DNA of 64,000 nt from Folioceros fuciformis (taxonomy: Eukaryota > Anthocerotophyta > Anthocerotopsida > Anthocerotales): the NCBI GenBank assembly GCA_049999805.1, contig JBNGIO010006348.1, positions 29,821-93,820 on the forward strand. The letters run 5' to 3'. Both the position numbers and the translations under genes were made by a program. Shown one piece after another: positions 48,690 to 59,296 of this stretch. Below the pieces are notes generated by a model. The model worked only from the letters and a program-made list of their open reading frames with translations, ran no database searches and was not told the origin of the DNA. How positions within the stretch are numbered: the first letter of the stretch is position 1; every line of letters begins with the position of its first letter.

Positions 48690-49746
48690 TCATGCAAGGC
48701 CGATAGTTTCTAGACCGCCCAGTCTAAGGCCAGGGTCATAATTGACGAAAAGCATGAACTCGTTGCCTAGCTTGTTTTGGTGCTGTGGCCTGAACTTGCA
48801 GGGATACGCATGTAAGAGCCCCCCAACGCGTTCTCTTTGAACAGCACCTGTAAAACCCAGAGCACGGACGTTTAGTGCATTTCAAGAAGACAAGGTTCAA
48901 CGTGACTCCTTATAATGAAGTTCAATGCATTTCAAGAAGACAAGGTTCAACGTGACTCCTTATAATGAAGTTCAATGCATTTCACGGACAGATCCCACAA
49001 TCCTCCCAGTGCGGAGAATTCGACAACAACCTGTGAGTAACAAGAGAATGGAATTTTCCGGCTCAACTGCAAGGTGCTTCATAGACTGCACAGTCTTTAG
49101 TAAGCACTCTTCACTCTGCATGGATTGAAACGCTTGTTAGAAAGGCTGACCACGACGAAGCAATGCGATTCTTCCATTCTGCAACTGACTGGGAAGTTGA
49201 GGCTATGGCCGAGATGATGGCTTGCCAAGTATGGAGGATCAGCCACGACAATGTGAAAAGCACCCTGGCATTCGGTTGGCACATCTTGAGGGAAGTTGTA
49301 GTCGTAGAAACTAAAATCATCGCCATACTTCGCAAACCGTCGGTCATACTCAAACAAATGAGCGTCTACTTCACGGTGCTTGTTCTGCATTCAAGACAAT
49401 CCCATTCTACCCCTCAGAAATCAAGTCCGATACAGTATAACCGTCAGAACCATCCAAAGTACAGCACCTTGAGTTCTACATAAAGAGAGGGACATGCGAC
49501 ACAGGCAATCCTCGCAGAATCGAAGGCCTTGCTAAGATGGTGGAGCTCCTCCGCGACGGTGGCTGCCGTGGCAGCATCATACCAGAATTGGCTCAAACGC
49601 CAATCCTCGACCACTATGTCCACAGTTCCGTCTTCGGCAACATCTGCCTTGTTTTCTTCCTCTTCTTTCCTCTCCGCAATCCATTCCCTCAGGGCAGCAA
49701 GAGTAGCGACGCTGAGCTGAGGCTCCTCATCGTCTTCCTCCGCCAT
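48690..49746 (-). CDS. EEF1AKMT1-type eEF1A lysine N-methyltransferase (N6AMT2 family)
   Basis: Exons 5' to 3': 49746-49468, 49384-49226, 49115-49031 and 48847-48690, giving 226 aa, close to the human protein (214 aa). Blocks: LSVATLAALREWIAERKEEE, VVEDWRLSQFWYDAATAATV, ARIACVACPSLYVEL, AHLFEYDRRFAKYGDDFSFY, the DPPY catalytic motif in HIVVADPPYLSEECL, NSILLLLTGAVQ and NKLGNEFMLFVNYDPG. The family transfers methyl groups from SAM to a lysine of elongation factor 1A. Intron 2 (49225-49116) begins GCAAGC, so it is a GC-AG intron; no GT donor restores the conserved DPPYL|SEECL junction. Intron 3 holds a 50-bp tandem duplication. The start codon is shared with no alternative nearby. Confidence 0.93.
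48876..48984. repeat. Perfect 50-bp tandem duplication inside methyltransferase intron 3
   Basis: Unit TGCATTTCAAGAAGACAAGG... occurs at 48876-48925 and again, identical, at 48926-48975; a third copy starts and stops after nine bases (48976-48984). The perfect identity points to a recent event. It enlarges this intron to 183 bases. Confidence 0.95.
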
Positions 49747-50081
49747 GCTTCGCCCCGGAGTCGCTTCTCTAACTCAGAAGGCCGGTTAACTGACGTAGGA
49801 CGGTTAAGGGTTTAAGGCCAACTGCCCTAACGAAGCATCCTGATTTGGCTACAGGTTGGACCAGCTTGCCAGATCCGTTGTGGGGCAGATCCGAGCAGCC
49901 ATGGCGCAGCCTGTTGATTGTCAGTCACGGTTTGCTTCTGTGAAACTTCGAACTTGGATGCTGCAGATGGACTGGTTGTGACTACTTGCGGTGGTAATTG
50001 TGGAGCTGGAAATTGGTAGCTGAAGCTTGTGAACTGTTGTGCTGGTCAGATCGGAAGCGTTTGACAAGCACGGGCAACTCG

Positions 50082-50749
50082 ATGCTCTATTCCTTTCTTC
50101 TCTTCGTCATCACACTCTCGCTGCAGCAGGTCTACAGGGAGAAATTGGCTTCAACTGAGTTGTTCACCATCTTTGGCGGCTTCGTCAGTTCCCTTTTGTT
50201 CGTCCTAGTTTTGACTGTAAGATCCGCTGTTGTTTTCTGATTGTCGAGCGTGATTTTTCTCCGTATTCGGACTCTGGTCACGTGTCTTTGCGTTTGCAGT
50301 TTGTGGGCAATTTACAAGAGTCGCTCGGATCACGAACGGGATGGGGAGCTGGTACGCTTCCACCTCGGTTGACAATACTTTGGGGTGGCTGAGCTGCAAA
50401 ACCTAGGATCAGAACTTGTTGGTTGTATGGGGTGCAGTGTGACATAGGCTTGCAAAGCCTGTGATCGCAGATATACTAATGCGTGGAAATTATCTGCAGT
50501 TCTCCTTGCCGAATTTATCGCTGTTGTGGCAGCAGGTTCGGTGCATAGGGTCTCTTGTACCACATGGTGAGTTGTGGTGATTTGGAACCTCTCTTGCATT
50601 TCATGTAGCCTTCTTCCCATCCTGTTGCAGTGGTCCTGATGTGTGCGTACTTGTGCAGCATACTGTTCTCAGCCGTCCTTTTGTACGAAGTGAACAAAAT
50701 CTCTGGTGTGATGCATCAGCAGCCCGACCCGAAGAAGAAAGCAGCTTAG
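50082..50749 (+). CDS. KRTCAP2/KCP2 homologue, oligosaccharyltransferase accessory subunit
   Basis: Exons 50082-50216, 50300-50351, 50500-50566 and 50659-50749 give at least 114 aa. Sequence reads MLYSFLLFVITLSLQQVYRE, KLASTELFTIFGGFVSSLLF, FVGNLQESLGSRTGWGAVLL, AGSVHRVSCTTC and LFSAVLLYEVNKISGVM, with a Lys-rich C-terminus, matching keratinocyte-associated protein 2 with its three membrane spans. It works in the ER membrane in N-glycosylation. Plant homologues start about five residues earlier (M..TGSSMLYS); here TGNS precedes the ATG in frame, so a tiny upstream exon may exist, for example 49901-49929 (MAQPVDCQS), whose splice sites are weak. A retained acceptor at 50630 would shift frame; 50659 restores the family sequence. 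Confidence 0.88.
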
Positions 50750-51105
50750 CGTCATTCAGTGGTTTTGCATTCTTGTACCAAGGTCTTATCCTCGGGAGGG
50801 GCTGGGCACCTGTAAGCCGGAGGTCAATGATGTGTTCGCGGATAGCTCTCATCATGAAGTCGTAGCCATTGCAGGTCAAGGTCTTGAGTGAACGCCAGGT
50901 TCAAGCTAAACGTCCCAATGGCAAAGTATGTATCTGGCTTTGCCCATTTGAATGTATCCTTACGGGTGGCCATGGACCTTTTGATCTGGTGGATGCGGTG
51001 TCATAAGATGGTTTCTTCCAAAACTCCTCATGTCAAAGCCTTTATCTCAAACGCTGGATCATCGTTATCCACGTCGACGCGTCCGTGGACAGCTTTGAAT
51101 GACCG
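50750..51105. other. Intergenic region, no gene recognised
   Basis: 356 bases between two plus-strand genes; 3' UTR of the KRTCAP2 gene and promoter of the TPR gene. Confidence 0.5.
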
Positions 51106-52855
51106 ATGATTGCCATGGTTTCCACGATTGCACCTGGGTCTCCGGCGTTCAGTGCATTCCACTCACAGCCCAGGATCAGAGTTTCGGCTTCTATCTCTGG
51201 CAGACTGCGGGTTTCTGGCCATGAGTCCAAGGCAGCACAGGGTGGATACCCACGGGGCGGGAGAGGTTTTGGGAGAAGGCTTGTGCTGCAGGCCCCGGTG
51301 TGGTTTTCCTTAGCTGGTTTATGTGGCGTTGGTGCGGAGCATTCACATGCCGTGGTCCCTGCAAACATCGATCTCGGGAAAGCTCCTAAACGCGCTTTTG
51401 ATCCAGCGGATGGAAGGCTGAGGGATGCTGCCACTGTGTTCGAAAAGGCGCTGGATGCACCCACGGTACGTAGGTCGAGAATCAGCATGCCCTTCCTCGC
51501 TGGTAGCTGTTTGCTAGTGGACTGGAGCCACATTGGTGCGTACTGCAGATTGAGGAAGAGGAAAGACTCTGGACAGAAGTCATCGACAAGTATGGAGAGA
51601 TTGAAGCGGAGTGGGTTCCTGACATTCTCTCCAGAGCGTGGGGGAACCGCGGGAACTGCCGCAGTCGCCAGGTTAGAGTCAATGTCGGCAGAATTGGGGT
51701 TTGAGACGGATTTTTGAACGTGCTTCCCACCGGTGGCTGAGTAGTCGGAGTGCCTTGATGCTATTTAGCTGTTCAGGGAAAAATGGAGCAAGCCCTACAG
51801 GATTTCGACCGATCTATCGAGCTAGCACCGTAAGGCCTCCTTGTCCTGAATTTTGATGCTCTCAAGTGGCGGGGTCTGGGGCGCCTTCTCAAAAAATTGT
51901 TCGCCAAGAACTGACGAAGCTGCCAATGCTGCAGTTATGCAGTAGATCCTGTCCTGAACCGCGGGGTTGTGCTGGAGAGCCTTGGACGCTACGATGAGGC
52001 CGTTGCTGACTACAAGGCCGTCCTCTCTGTCCAGCCAAATGATCCTGCTGCCCTCAACAACTTGGGCAACGTGCTGGTAAGCTGCAGCATCTCACGTACC
52101 CCACAATTCTGAAGGCTGATCTCGCACCCTTGCTGGAACTCCAATCCCTGCTTTCTCTGGTAACAATCACAAAAGCCCCTAGCTCGAAGTGCAGTATTTT
52201 TCGGTGTTTGCAGGCTGCCATGAGCAAATGGGATGAAGCCATCTCCACTTATCGCAGAGCTGCTCAACTGGCTCCCGAGTTCTCATTTGCAGCTGCGAAT
52301 TGTGCTCTGGTTGGTATATCTTCTTACTATACAGAGACCAGCTATTGAACGCAGACCTGCCTTTCCCTCTCACTCGAGTTCCGCTCATCTACATGCGCTG
52401 GTTGCAACCTGACTCAAGCAGGCGCTCTATCAAGTTGGTCGGGACAACGAGGCTATCCGCCAGTTTCGCTCTCTTCTAAGAAGATACCCTCAGGTACACT
52501 TCATCTCACAGCTCTAAAGCTCTCCCTACCACTACCTTCTAACCAAGCCACACTCCCTAAAAGACCCAGTTGGTTGTCACAGTTTCCGGACATGAGAGCA
52601 GCTCTAGCGGTATCCTTGTACGCGCAGGGGCTGACTGCCGAAGCAGAAAATAACTGGGGTCGTCTGGAGGTACATCCACACATCTCCTCTAACTCGGTTG
52701 CCATCCCGGTTTCCTTCCTGCTCTGACACAAAGTCATGGTTCCCTGTGGCCAGGACGGGAGATACAGGGACAGGAACTGGGTCCGAGACACCAGGAGATG
52801 GCCTCCACGCCTCGTAACCGCACTGGAGGCCTTTCTGGATGTGAAACCAAACTAA
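51106..52855 (+). CDS. Thylakoid-lumen TPR protein with Tat-type targeting signal
   Basis: Exons 51106-51465, 51549-51671, 51777-51829, 51935-52076, 52214-52309, 52422-52493, 52583-52669 and 52754-52855 give 344 aa. The first 50 residues look like a stroma-targeting peptide; then GFGRRLVLQAPVWFSLAGLC and EHSHA have the twin-arginine, hydrophobic core and A-x-A-like end of a lumenal Tat signal. TPR units follow: NRGNCRSRQGKMEQALQDFD, RGVVLESLGRYDEAVADYKA, NNLGNVLAAMSKWDEAISTY and ALYQVGRDNEAIRQFRSLLR. The end RYRDRNWVRDTRRWPPRLVT is the conserved tail of a cyanobacterial/plastid TPR family (Arabidopsis 'chloroplast lumen common family' proteins). Partners are not known from sequence. Confidence 0.9.
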
Positions 52856-54315
52856 ACGAGAAGTCATACGGCACACTGTTTTGGCAGACACTGTGTCTGA
52901 TACACTCTCGCACCTCCTAGAGCACTGGAATCACAGCCGAATCAGGGCTCCCACTGTCGCCACGGCACCTAATTCTCTATTCAGGGCTGCCGTTTTCCAG
53001 AAGCAGATGCGAATCCGCCACCACAGATCCCAGCTTCCTTTTCCCGCAACGCTACAGCGTCACGGGGGCGCGATGAGACATTGCCCGCCCTAAGAAGTCC
53101 TCAAGAACGACACGGCCAGGCCAGTTGACGAAGCCCTCCCCCCCGGCTGCCCTAAACCCTCGTTTGGCAGCGAGGTGCCCGGCAGTAGATGCCGGAGCAG
53201 CTGAAGCTACGTAAGGCACGGCACAAGCTCCAAGAAGACAAACAAAGTTTGGCGCTGTAGACATGCCTGGTGTGGACACGTTGAAGCATAGTCGCCAGGC
53301 AGCCAACTCCTAGGAGCCCGCAGCCAAGTATTATGGCCATGGAAAATGGCATGTTCTGCGCAATTCCTCACAAAATGCTGGACGAGCGTCACGACACGAC
53401 CGCATGGACCTGGCAAGCAAAACCCCCTTCGAAGCCAGGTCCGCATCACAACCCTGTCAGCCCGCCATTCTACACCGCAAGCGCGGGCCCATGGAAGGGT
53501 GGTGAGATCTATGGGGTGCGCTCAGGAATGGGAAATTGGTGACGCTCCTCTTGGTCTCATGCTCCCCTTGCCCTGATCCTCCGAGTACCCTGATGCTCTT
53601 CCCGCCCTGGTGCTCGGCTCCAAGGTTTGCAAAGCCGCACTTTCTCTTACAGAAAGCTCATTGTTTAATCTAATGTAGGCTTGCAAAGACAACAAGCCGA
53701 ACAGGAATTATTATAATTATCTTCGTATTATAATTCAATGATTATAATAAGAAGATCGTAGTGTAGACTACATGAATCCACAATGTTTACACAGGAATCA
53801 GATCATCCAGGCCCGGACCATCGTCAAATGGACCTCGTTGGAGAAAGATGGTCGTGTATTCAAGCTTTTCCAGTTAGAAGAAAGGAGGCACACGTGGAGG
53901 CGGAGGGCATGGCATATGTATGTTCGACAGGTGCGGAAACAAAAGGCGTGAGGACGGGAGCATTCGTAGATTCGATGAAGGATGTCACGGGTCGAGGAGA
54001 AGAGAACATTAAGTGCTGGGGATGGCCTGTGATACCTTGTCGTTTTCAGGCACTGTATCGGCTTCCCAGCCAGATTTTTCTCTAAACCCGGATTCCATTG
54101 CTGGTCACTGTGGGCTAAGTGGCTGCCTTGTGTGGGGTCTACTGCTGCGGGATGGGCTCTACTTAAGGAGTCCTACTTGCTGCCGTACTTCAAAGCTCGT
54201 GCTCAGCATTGGAGACGAAGCTCACAGCTCAAGCTCAAGCTCAAACTCAAGCTCGAGGAGTGCGGAGTGACAAGCTAAGTGCACTGCAGCTGCAGCAGCA
54301 GTGAGTGCAGACAAC
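52856..54315. other. Long promoter-side region upstream of CCD8
   Basis: 1.46 kb without a recognised gene. It contains an AT-rich imperfect inverted stretch at about 53708-53758 and an AGCTCA microsatellite-like run at 54221-54254 close to the CCD8 5' UTR. Small open frames (for example 53052-53306 minus) have no domain. Confidence 0.5.
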
Positions 54316-56876
54316 ATGGCACTTCTCTTGCCCTCTCAGCTCCAGCAGAGTCAGGTGGCCAAGGTGTCGTACATCGGCTCCTTGAAGCAATCGGAGGCGC
54401 TGCGCGGGCGACGCCGCCGGTCCTGCAAAATCAGAGCGGAAGGTGTGGGTGAGAGCCAGGGGCACTCTGCAGACCAGGCCGCGAGCTTCACTCCGGCGCC
54501 AAAGCCTGTGGACCGGAAGGGGGCGGTGAATCGAGCTGTGGTGGCCGAGAGAGTTGGAGGTGTTGAGGCGCGGCAGGAGGAGAGGTATCCTGGGTATGCT
54601 TCCTGGAACACTGTCAAGCAGCCGAGATGGGAAGGGGAGCTGGAACTGCAGGGAGAAATCCCGAAGTGGCTGGTACGTGACTTTTGTGGAGGTTAAGTAG
54701 GTGTCTTGAAGAAGGCGTGTCGTGAATTGAAGCGGGCTCAGGTTTGCGGTCTTGGTTGCTGATGCAGAGTGGAACGTATCTCCGAAACGGGCCTGGAAGC
54801 TGGAAGACTGGGAACAGGGAATTTGAGCACTTGTTCGACGGGTGAGTGGTGGAACTTTGCTTCTGACATCTGGTGGCTGCAATCTTCATTTCCTTCGGTA
54901 GGGAGTGATGGAGTGTGCGATGTGATCGGCCGCCATCCAGGTACTCAACCCTCGTCCGCCTCCACTTCGACAACGGGAAGCTGGTATGCGGGCACGCGCA
55001 GCTGCAATCGGAGGCATATAAGCAGGCCACCGACAAGCAGCGCCCCATGTACCGAGAATTCAAGGCTGTCCCGGACGGGAACGTGTTCGAGCGGATAACT
55101 GAGCTCGCCGGGATGGCCACGGGCCACACTCTCACCGACAACGCTAACACGGGAGTCATCATGTAAGCTGCCTGCATCCTGCACTCCTACAGCACGCCAC
55201 GCCACCCCACGCTACGGCCACATTCTTCAAGCTTGAAACATTCGTGCTTGAAACTGATTCTTGATGCAGGCTCGGAGACGGACGAGTCCTGTGCTTGACG
55301 GAGACCATGAAAGGGACCATTCAGATTGATCCAAACACGCTGGAAACCATGGGAAAATTCACATACGAGGACGGATTCCAGGTCCTACTCTCGGACTGCC
55401 TTCTTCCATGCTGCTGCACAGCGCCAGCAAACACACCTCCTACTCTAGTCCTAAGGCTTTTTTTTCTCTCATCCATACATTTGAATGGGTGGCCGCAGGG
55501 ACTCGTGCACTCCGCTCATCCCTACGTAGACTCCAAGGAATTCATCACGCTGCTGCCGGACCTGATCAACCCTGGCTACACCGTCGTGCGCATGCCCGCC
55601 GGATCAAACACCAGGCAGCTTATTGGCAGGGTGAGCCACAACACCTCTTCCACCTTCCTCACTGTGTTCCTCACGGCTTGGACCGCATGCGGCAACACTT
55701 TCTTCATTTCTTTTGGCGCTCCGTCCAGGTCCCATGCAAGGGCAAGGGCGCCCCGGGATGGGTGCACTCCTTCGCCGTGACGGAGAACTACATCGTGGTA
55801 CCGGAGATGCCACTGCGCTACTCCGCCATGAACCTCCTCAAGAGCGAGCCCTGCCCGTACTACAAATTCGAGTGGCTCCCTGACAGCGGAGCCTACATGC
55901 ACATCCTCAACAGGAAAACCGGCGTCCTGGTAACAAATTCTGCCACGCCTCTCCAATGCTCTTCCACTTCTCACCCGCCCTTCCCCGTCCCTCACTCCAC
56001 CACACTTGCTCAGGAAGCGTCAGTGGAAGTTCCACCTTTCGTCACCTTCCACTTCATCAACGCGTACGAGGAGCCCGCGGAGGACGGCAAGCCCGCGAGA
56101 GTGATCGCGGACTGTTGCGAGCACTACGCTAACCCTGTCATTCTCCAGCGCCTGGAACTCCATGAGCTCCGAGCTTTCCCCGGCAAGGTTCTTCCCGACG
56201 CCAGGTACCGTACCACATTCCATCCCTCCCTCCTCCTCCTCTTCCTCCTCTTCCTCCTCCTCCTCCTCCTCCTCCTCCGCTCTTGTCATAAGTGCATGGA
56301 CTCACCCTTTCCAAACCGCATGAATCCGCAGGGTTGGGAGGTTCACCATCCCGCTCGACGGGTCCAGCAAGGGCACATTGGACGCGGCTGTGCCGCCAGA
56401 CGCGCACGGCAGGGGCCTGGACATGAACACTATCAACGACAGCTTCAAGTCCAAGAAATATCGTTACGTCTACGCATCTGGAGCACACCGCCCTTGCAAC
56501 TTCCCTAACAACCTAGTGAAGGTGGATTTGGTGGACAAGAGCGCCAAGACGTGGTACCACGACGGCGGCATCCCCACTGAGCCATTCTTCGTTCCAAGGC
56601 CCGGCGCGACCGAAGAAGACGACGGTTTGTACTCCCAACCGAGCCCCCTTCCACCCCGAGCCAAAACGGAACGGGACCAAAGCCCTGCAGGCTCTCAGCA
56701 CACTCTACCGTTCCGTTTCACTGTGCGCAGGCGTGGTTATATCCCTTGTGAGCGACGACAGCGGCGGCGGCTTCGTCATCCTCTTCGATGGCCAGACGTT
56801 CGAGGAGATCGCCCGAGGGGACCTGCCCTACGGCCTGCCCTACGGACTGCATGGATGTTGGGTGCCAACCAAGTGA
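54316..56876 (+). CDS. CCD8: Carotenoid cleavage dioxygenase 8 (strigolactone biosynthesis)
   Basis: Exons 54316-54672, 54768-54841, 54941-55162, 55270-55381, 55499-55630, 55729-55929, 56014-56204, 56332-56624 and 56731-56876 give 575 aa. The N-terminus (MALLLPSQLQQSQVAKVSYI) is a plastid transit peptide. CCD8 blocks: NANTGVIMLGDGRVLCLTET, DLINPGYTVVRMPAG, EMPLRYSAMNLLKSEPCPYY, ASVEVPPFVTFHFINAYEEP, IADCCEHYANP, HRPCNFPNNLVKVDLVDKSA, FFVPRPGATEEDDGVVIS and GLPYGLHGCWVP. The four iron-binding His lie in HSAHP, GWVHSF, FHFINAYE and LHGCW. CCD8 converts the CCD7 product 9-cis-beta-apo-10'-carotenal to carlactone in the plastid stroma, the precursor of strigolactones. The gene looks complete and active. 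Confidence 0.96.
56221..56280 (+). repeat. TCC/CTC microsatellite in CCD8 intron 7
   Basis: An interrupted (TCC)n pyrimidine tract fills much of the 127-base intron 56205-56331. It may vary in length between individuals and forms a long polypyrimidine tract ahead of the acceptor. Confidence 0.9.
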
Positions 56877-57222
56877 TTGCGGAATGGCCAAGCGTGCCGC
56901 CGTCACCTTTGTTTCTAATGTACATTTGTCGTATTTGGCTTCAAAGTTATCATAGTTTGTTAGACCCAATCGGGTCGTCTTTTTGTCTTAGAAATTTGAG
57001 AAAACTTCGATTTATGGATTTTATACTAAGTTTTTTTTTCTTTTTTCCCTTTGGAGGAGTTAGCATGTGCTTACAAAAATTGTATCACATGTACTTTGAT
57101 TATTAATAATACATAGTTCTTTATTCATCTATTCTCAAGATAGTCAATTGAGACATTCTGAAATAAGGTTGGTGAGGGAAGCTCAGAACTATGTTGGGTC
57201 TCTAGCTCTAGCTAGAACTCAT
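56877..57222. other. CCD8 3' flank
   Basis: 346 AT-rich bases after the CCD8 stop with several AATAAT-like possible poly(A) signals (about 57104-57112), ending at the copia-related repeat. Confidence 0.5.
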
Positions 57223-57525
57223 ATGTAATTTCTTACAAAAATATTCAAAAATGGCTTATTATTGAGACTTATCACTATAAGTTCACCAAGAGTTGAATGG
57301 CGAGTCTTTTCGACCCTATGCTCACATGGCATGAGGTGAGTCCTCCAACTTTTCATGAGATGCGAAAGAAAAAAGAGAAAAGAGAAGTTGTAGCTCCAAC
57401 AGCCGAATGGCCTCAACCCTCTATCTCATTTGTTTGTTAATGAGTTTTTTCAAGAAGGCTTTCATCCTTGGGCAAGCATTGCCTATGGTTATGGACCCGT
57501 TGGTGGCAATAGTTCCATGAGGCCA
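57223..57525. repeat. Left copy of ~300-bp copia-related direct repeat
   Basis: Aligns end to end with 58999-59296. Shared runs include CTCTATCTCATTTGTTTGTTA and CCAACTTTTCATGAGATG. It contains the last codons of the element's pol frame on the minus strand (RMKAFLKKLINKQMR, then stop). Confidence 0.85.
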
Positions 57526-58538
57526 AAACTGAAGTTCAATATGAGTACCCACTTGCTCTCGGATGAAATGGTATTATTGTATGTCGATATACTTTGTCCT
57601 TGAGTGATATTTGGGATCCTTCTCTAGTGCCATGCTGCCCTAGCTATTAATATACACCACTATAGGGGAGGGTTGCTCGAATCCTAAGCCTTTTACAAAA
57701 GCTTGAAACCATATAACTTCTTTGCTAACCATTGTCAAAGACATACATTCAACTTCACTACTAGAGAGGGCTACGGTTGGTTGCTACTTGGACTTCCAAC
57801 TGATTGCTCCTCCGTCCAACTTAAAGACATACCTTGAAGTTTATCACCTATCGCTTAAGTTACCTCCCTAATCAGCATGTGACATTATGTTTGTGCCCAA
57901 CCAAAACATTGGAAGCTCCAACTAGAAGGTTAGGCCCAACTCCTACTATCAACTGTAGATCCTTAGTACCTTGTAAGTATCGAAAAACAAGTTTTACTAC
58001 AGCCTAGTGCTCAAGAGCAGGATTGCTAACAAACTACGAAACATAGCTAATTGAGGACCCTAGGTCACCACGAGTCATCAAACAATAAACAAGGCTGCCC
58101 ACAACACTTTGATAAGGCACTTAGGCCATGAACTCTTGCTCCTCATAGCTAAGGGGATGAAGTCTCTACATAAGCTTGTTACCAATTATGGGCAAGTGTT
58201 TGCCCATAATCCACACCAGAAAGTTAGGCATACCCTTTTGCCACAAGAGGAGCCTTGTATCTTGAGATACTTCCATCAAAAGCACGCTTGAGTTTTAAAA
58301 CCCATTTGCACCCCCACTACTTCTTGACCTTCAAGGAGGTCAACCAACTTCCATGTCCCCTTCTTAATGAGAGCATCATACTCAGCTTCAATAGCATGCT
58401 TCCATGCTTCCACATCAGGGTAGTTCAAAGCTTTTGCAAGAGTCAAGGTTCTAGGTCTAATACATCATCTACATATGTTTGCAAACTCTCAAGAGCTTTC
58501 TATGATGCTTTCCACCACGAGTGCTCCACCAGCAAAGG

Positions 58539-58716
58539 CAGTTGGAGGTGAAGTTGGGCTAGGGCTACCATCATGGATATCTTCCTATTCATTGCATAAC
58601 AGTTGGAGCTGAAGTTGGGCTAGGGCTACCATCATGGCTATCTTCATGTTCATGACATAACAGTTGGAGGTGAAGTTGGGCTAGGGCTGCCATCATCGCT
58701 ATATTTCTATTCATGG
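58539..58716. repeat. 61-bp tandem repeat, three copies, inside the copia relic
   Basis: Units start at 58539, 58600 and 58661, each beginning CAGTTGGAGNTGAAGTTGGG and continuing CTAGGGCTNCCATCAT. They differ at a few positions, and the last copy is truncated. The unit length is not a multiple of three, so it disrupts any reading frame of the element. Confidence 0.9.
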
Positions 58717-58998
58717 CAGATGTTAAGAGGTTGCTCAATAGGCTATTCCAATCCATCCAAATGAGAATCCTAACTGTGTGAGATACCTCCAGACTGCTAC
58801 ACAAGACACGTCGCTAGATGATGATTAAGAGATGAACGAACACTTATACTGGTTGGTGCTAGTGATCACAACACAATGCACATGGGCAACCATGTGCTCG
58901 CCTATGATTAGCACCCATGTGCCTACTATACTTATTGCCTAAAGAAGGAAGCCTATGTTAACGCTGTTCAACAGAGCCCTTGCTAAAGCCCAGCGCAG

Positions 58999-59296
58999 AT
59001 GCAATTTCTCACAAAAATATTCGAAAATGTCTTATTATTAAGACTTATCACTATAAGTCCACCACGAGCTGAAAGCGAGTCTTTTCGATCCTACGCTCAC
59101 ATGTCATGAGGGCGGGTCCTCCAACTTTTCATGAGATGGGAAAGGGAAAAGAGAAGCTGTAGCTCCCATAGCCGAATGACCTCGGCCCTCTATCTCATTT
59201 GTTTGTTAACGAGTTTTTTCAAGAAGGCTTTTATCCTTTGGCAAGCATTGGCTATATGGTCGTGGACCCGTTGGTGACAGTAGTTCCGTGAGGCCA
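58999..59296. repeat. Right copy of ~300-bp copia-related direct repeat, abutting RF3 start codon
   Basis: Aligns with 57223-57525; homology ends with GAGGCCA, whose last A (59296) is the A of the RF3 gene's ATG. Downstream of that base the two copies diverge at once (AAACTG against TGGCTG). The repeat therefore supplies the whole proximal 5' flank of the RF3 gene. Confidence 0.85.

Larger units (their letters stand above)
57223..59296 (-). mobile_element. Decayed Ty1/copia retrotransposon fragment with ~300-bp terminal direct repeats
   Basis: Minus-strand translation gives copia pol remnants in order. At 58410-58228: WKHAIEAEYDALIKKGTWKL then, after a frameshift, GCKWVLKLKRAFDGSISRYK and LVAKGYA (start of reverse transcriptase). 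At about 58110-57930: VGSLVYCLMTRGDLG and LVFRYLQGTKDLQL. At 57860-57660: GGAISWKSK*QPTVALSSSE (RNase H). The catalytic YVDD region is deleted, and stops and shifts are frequent. The left copy of a 300-bp direct repeat (57223-57525) and the right copy (58999-59296) are about 85-90% alike by eye, start TG and end CA like LTRs. However, the pol frame runs into the left copy, no primer site was recognised, and flanking bases do not match, so they may be duplicated 3' ends of the element. Confidence 0.85.

Noticed and set aside
49901-49929. Tiny first exon for the KRTCAP2 gene (MAQPVDCQS)
   Set aside because: Frame fits, but donor and acceptor are weak; kept only as a possibility in the gene entry.
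53052-53306. 84-codon minus-strand frame rich in Ala
   Set aside because: No domain or exon partner; sits in the CCD8 upstream region.
57223-59296. Firm call of a complete LTR element
   Set aside because: Ends are TG...CA, but target-site duplication, primer site and polypurine tract were not found and the pol frame enters the left repeat.
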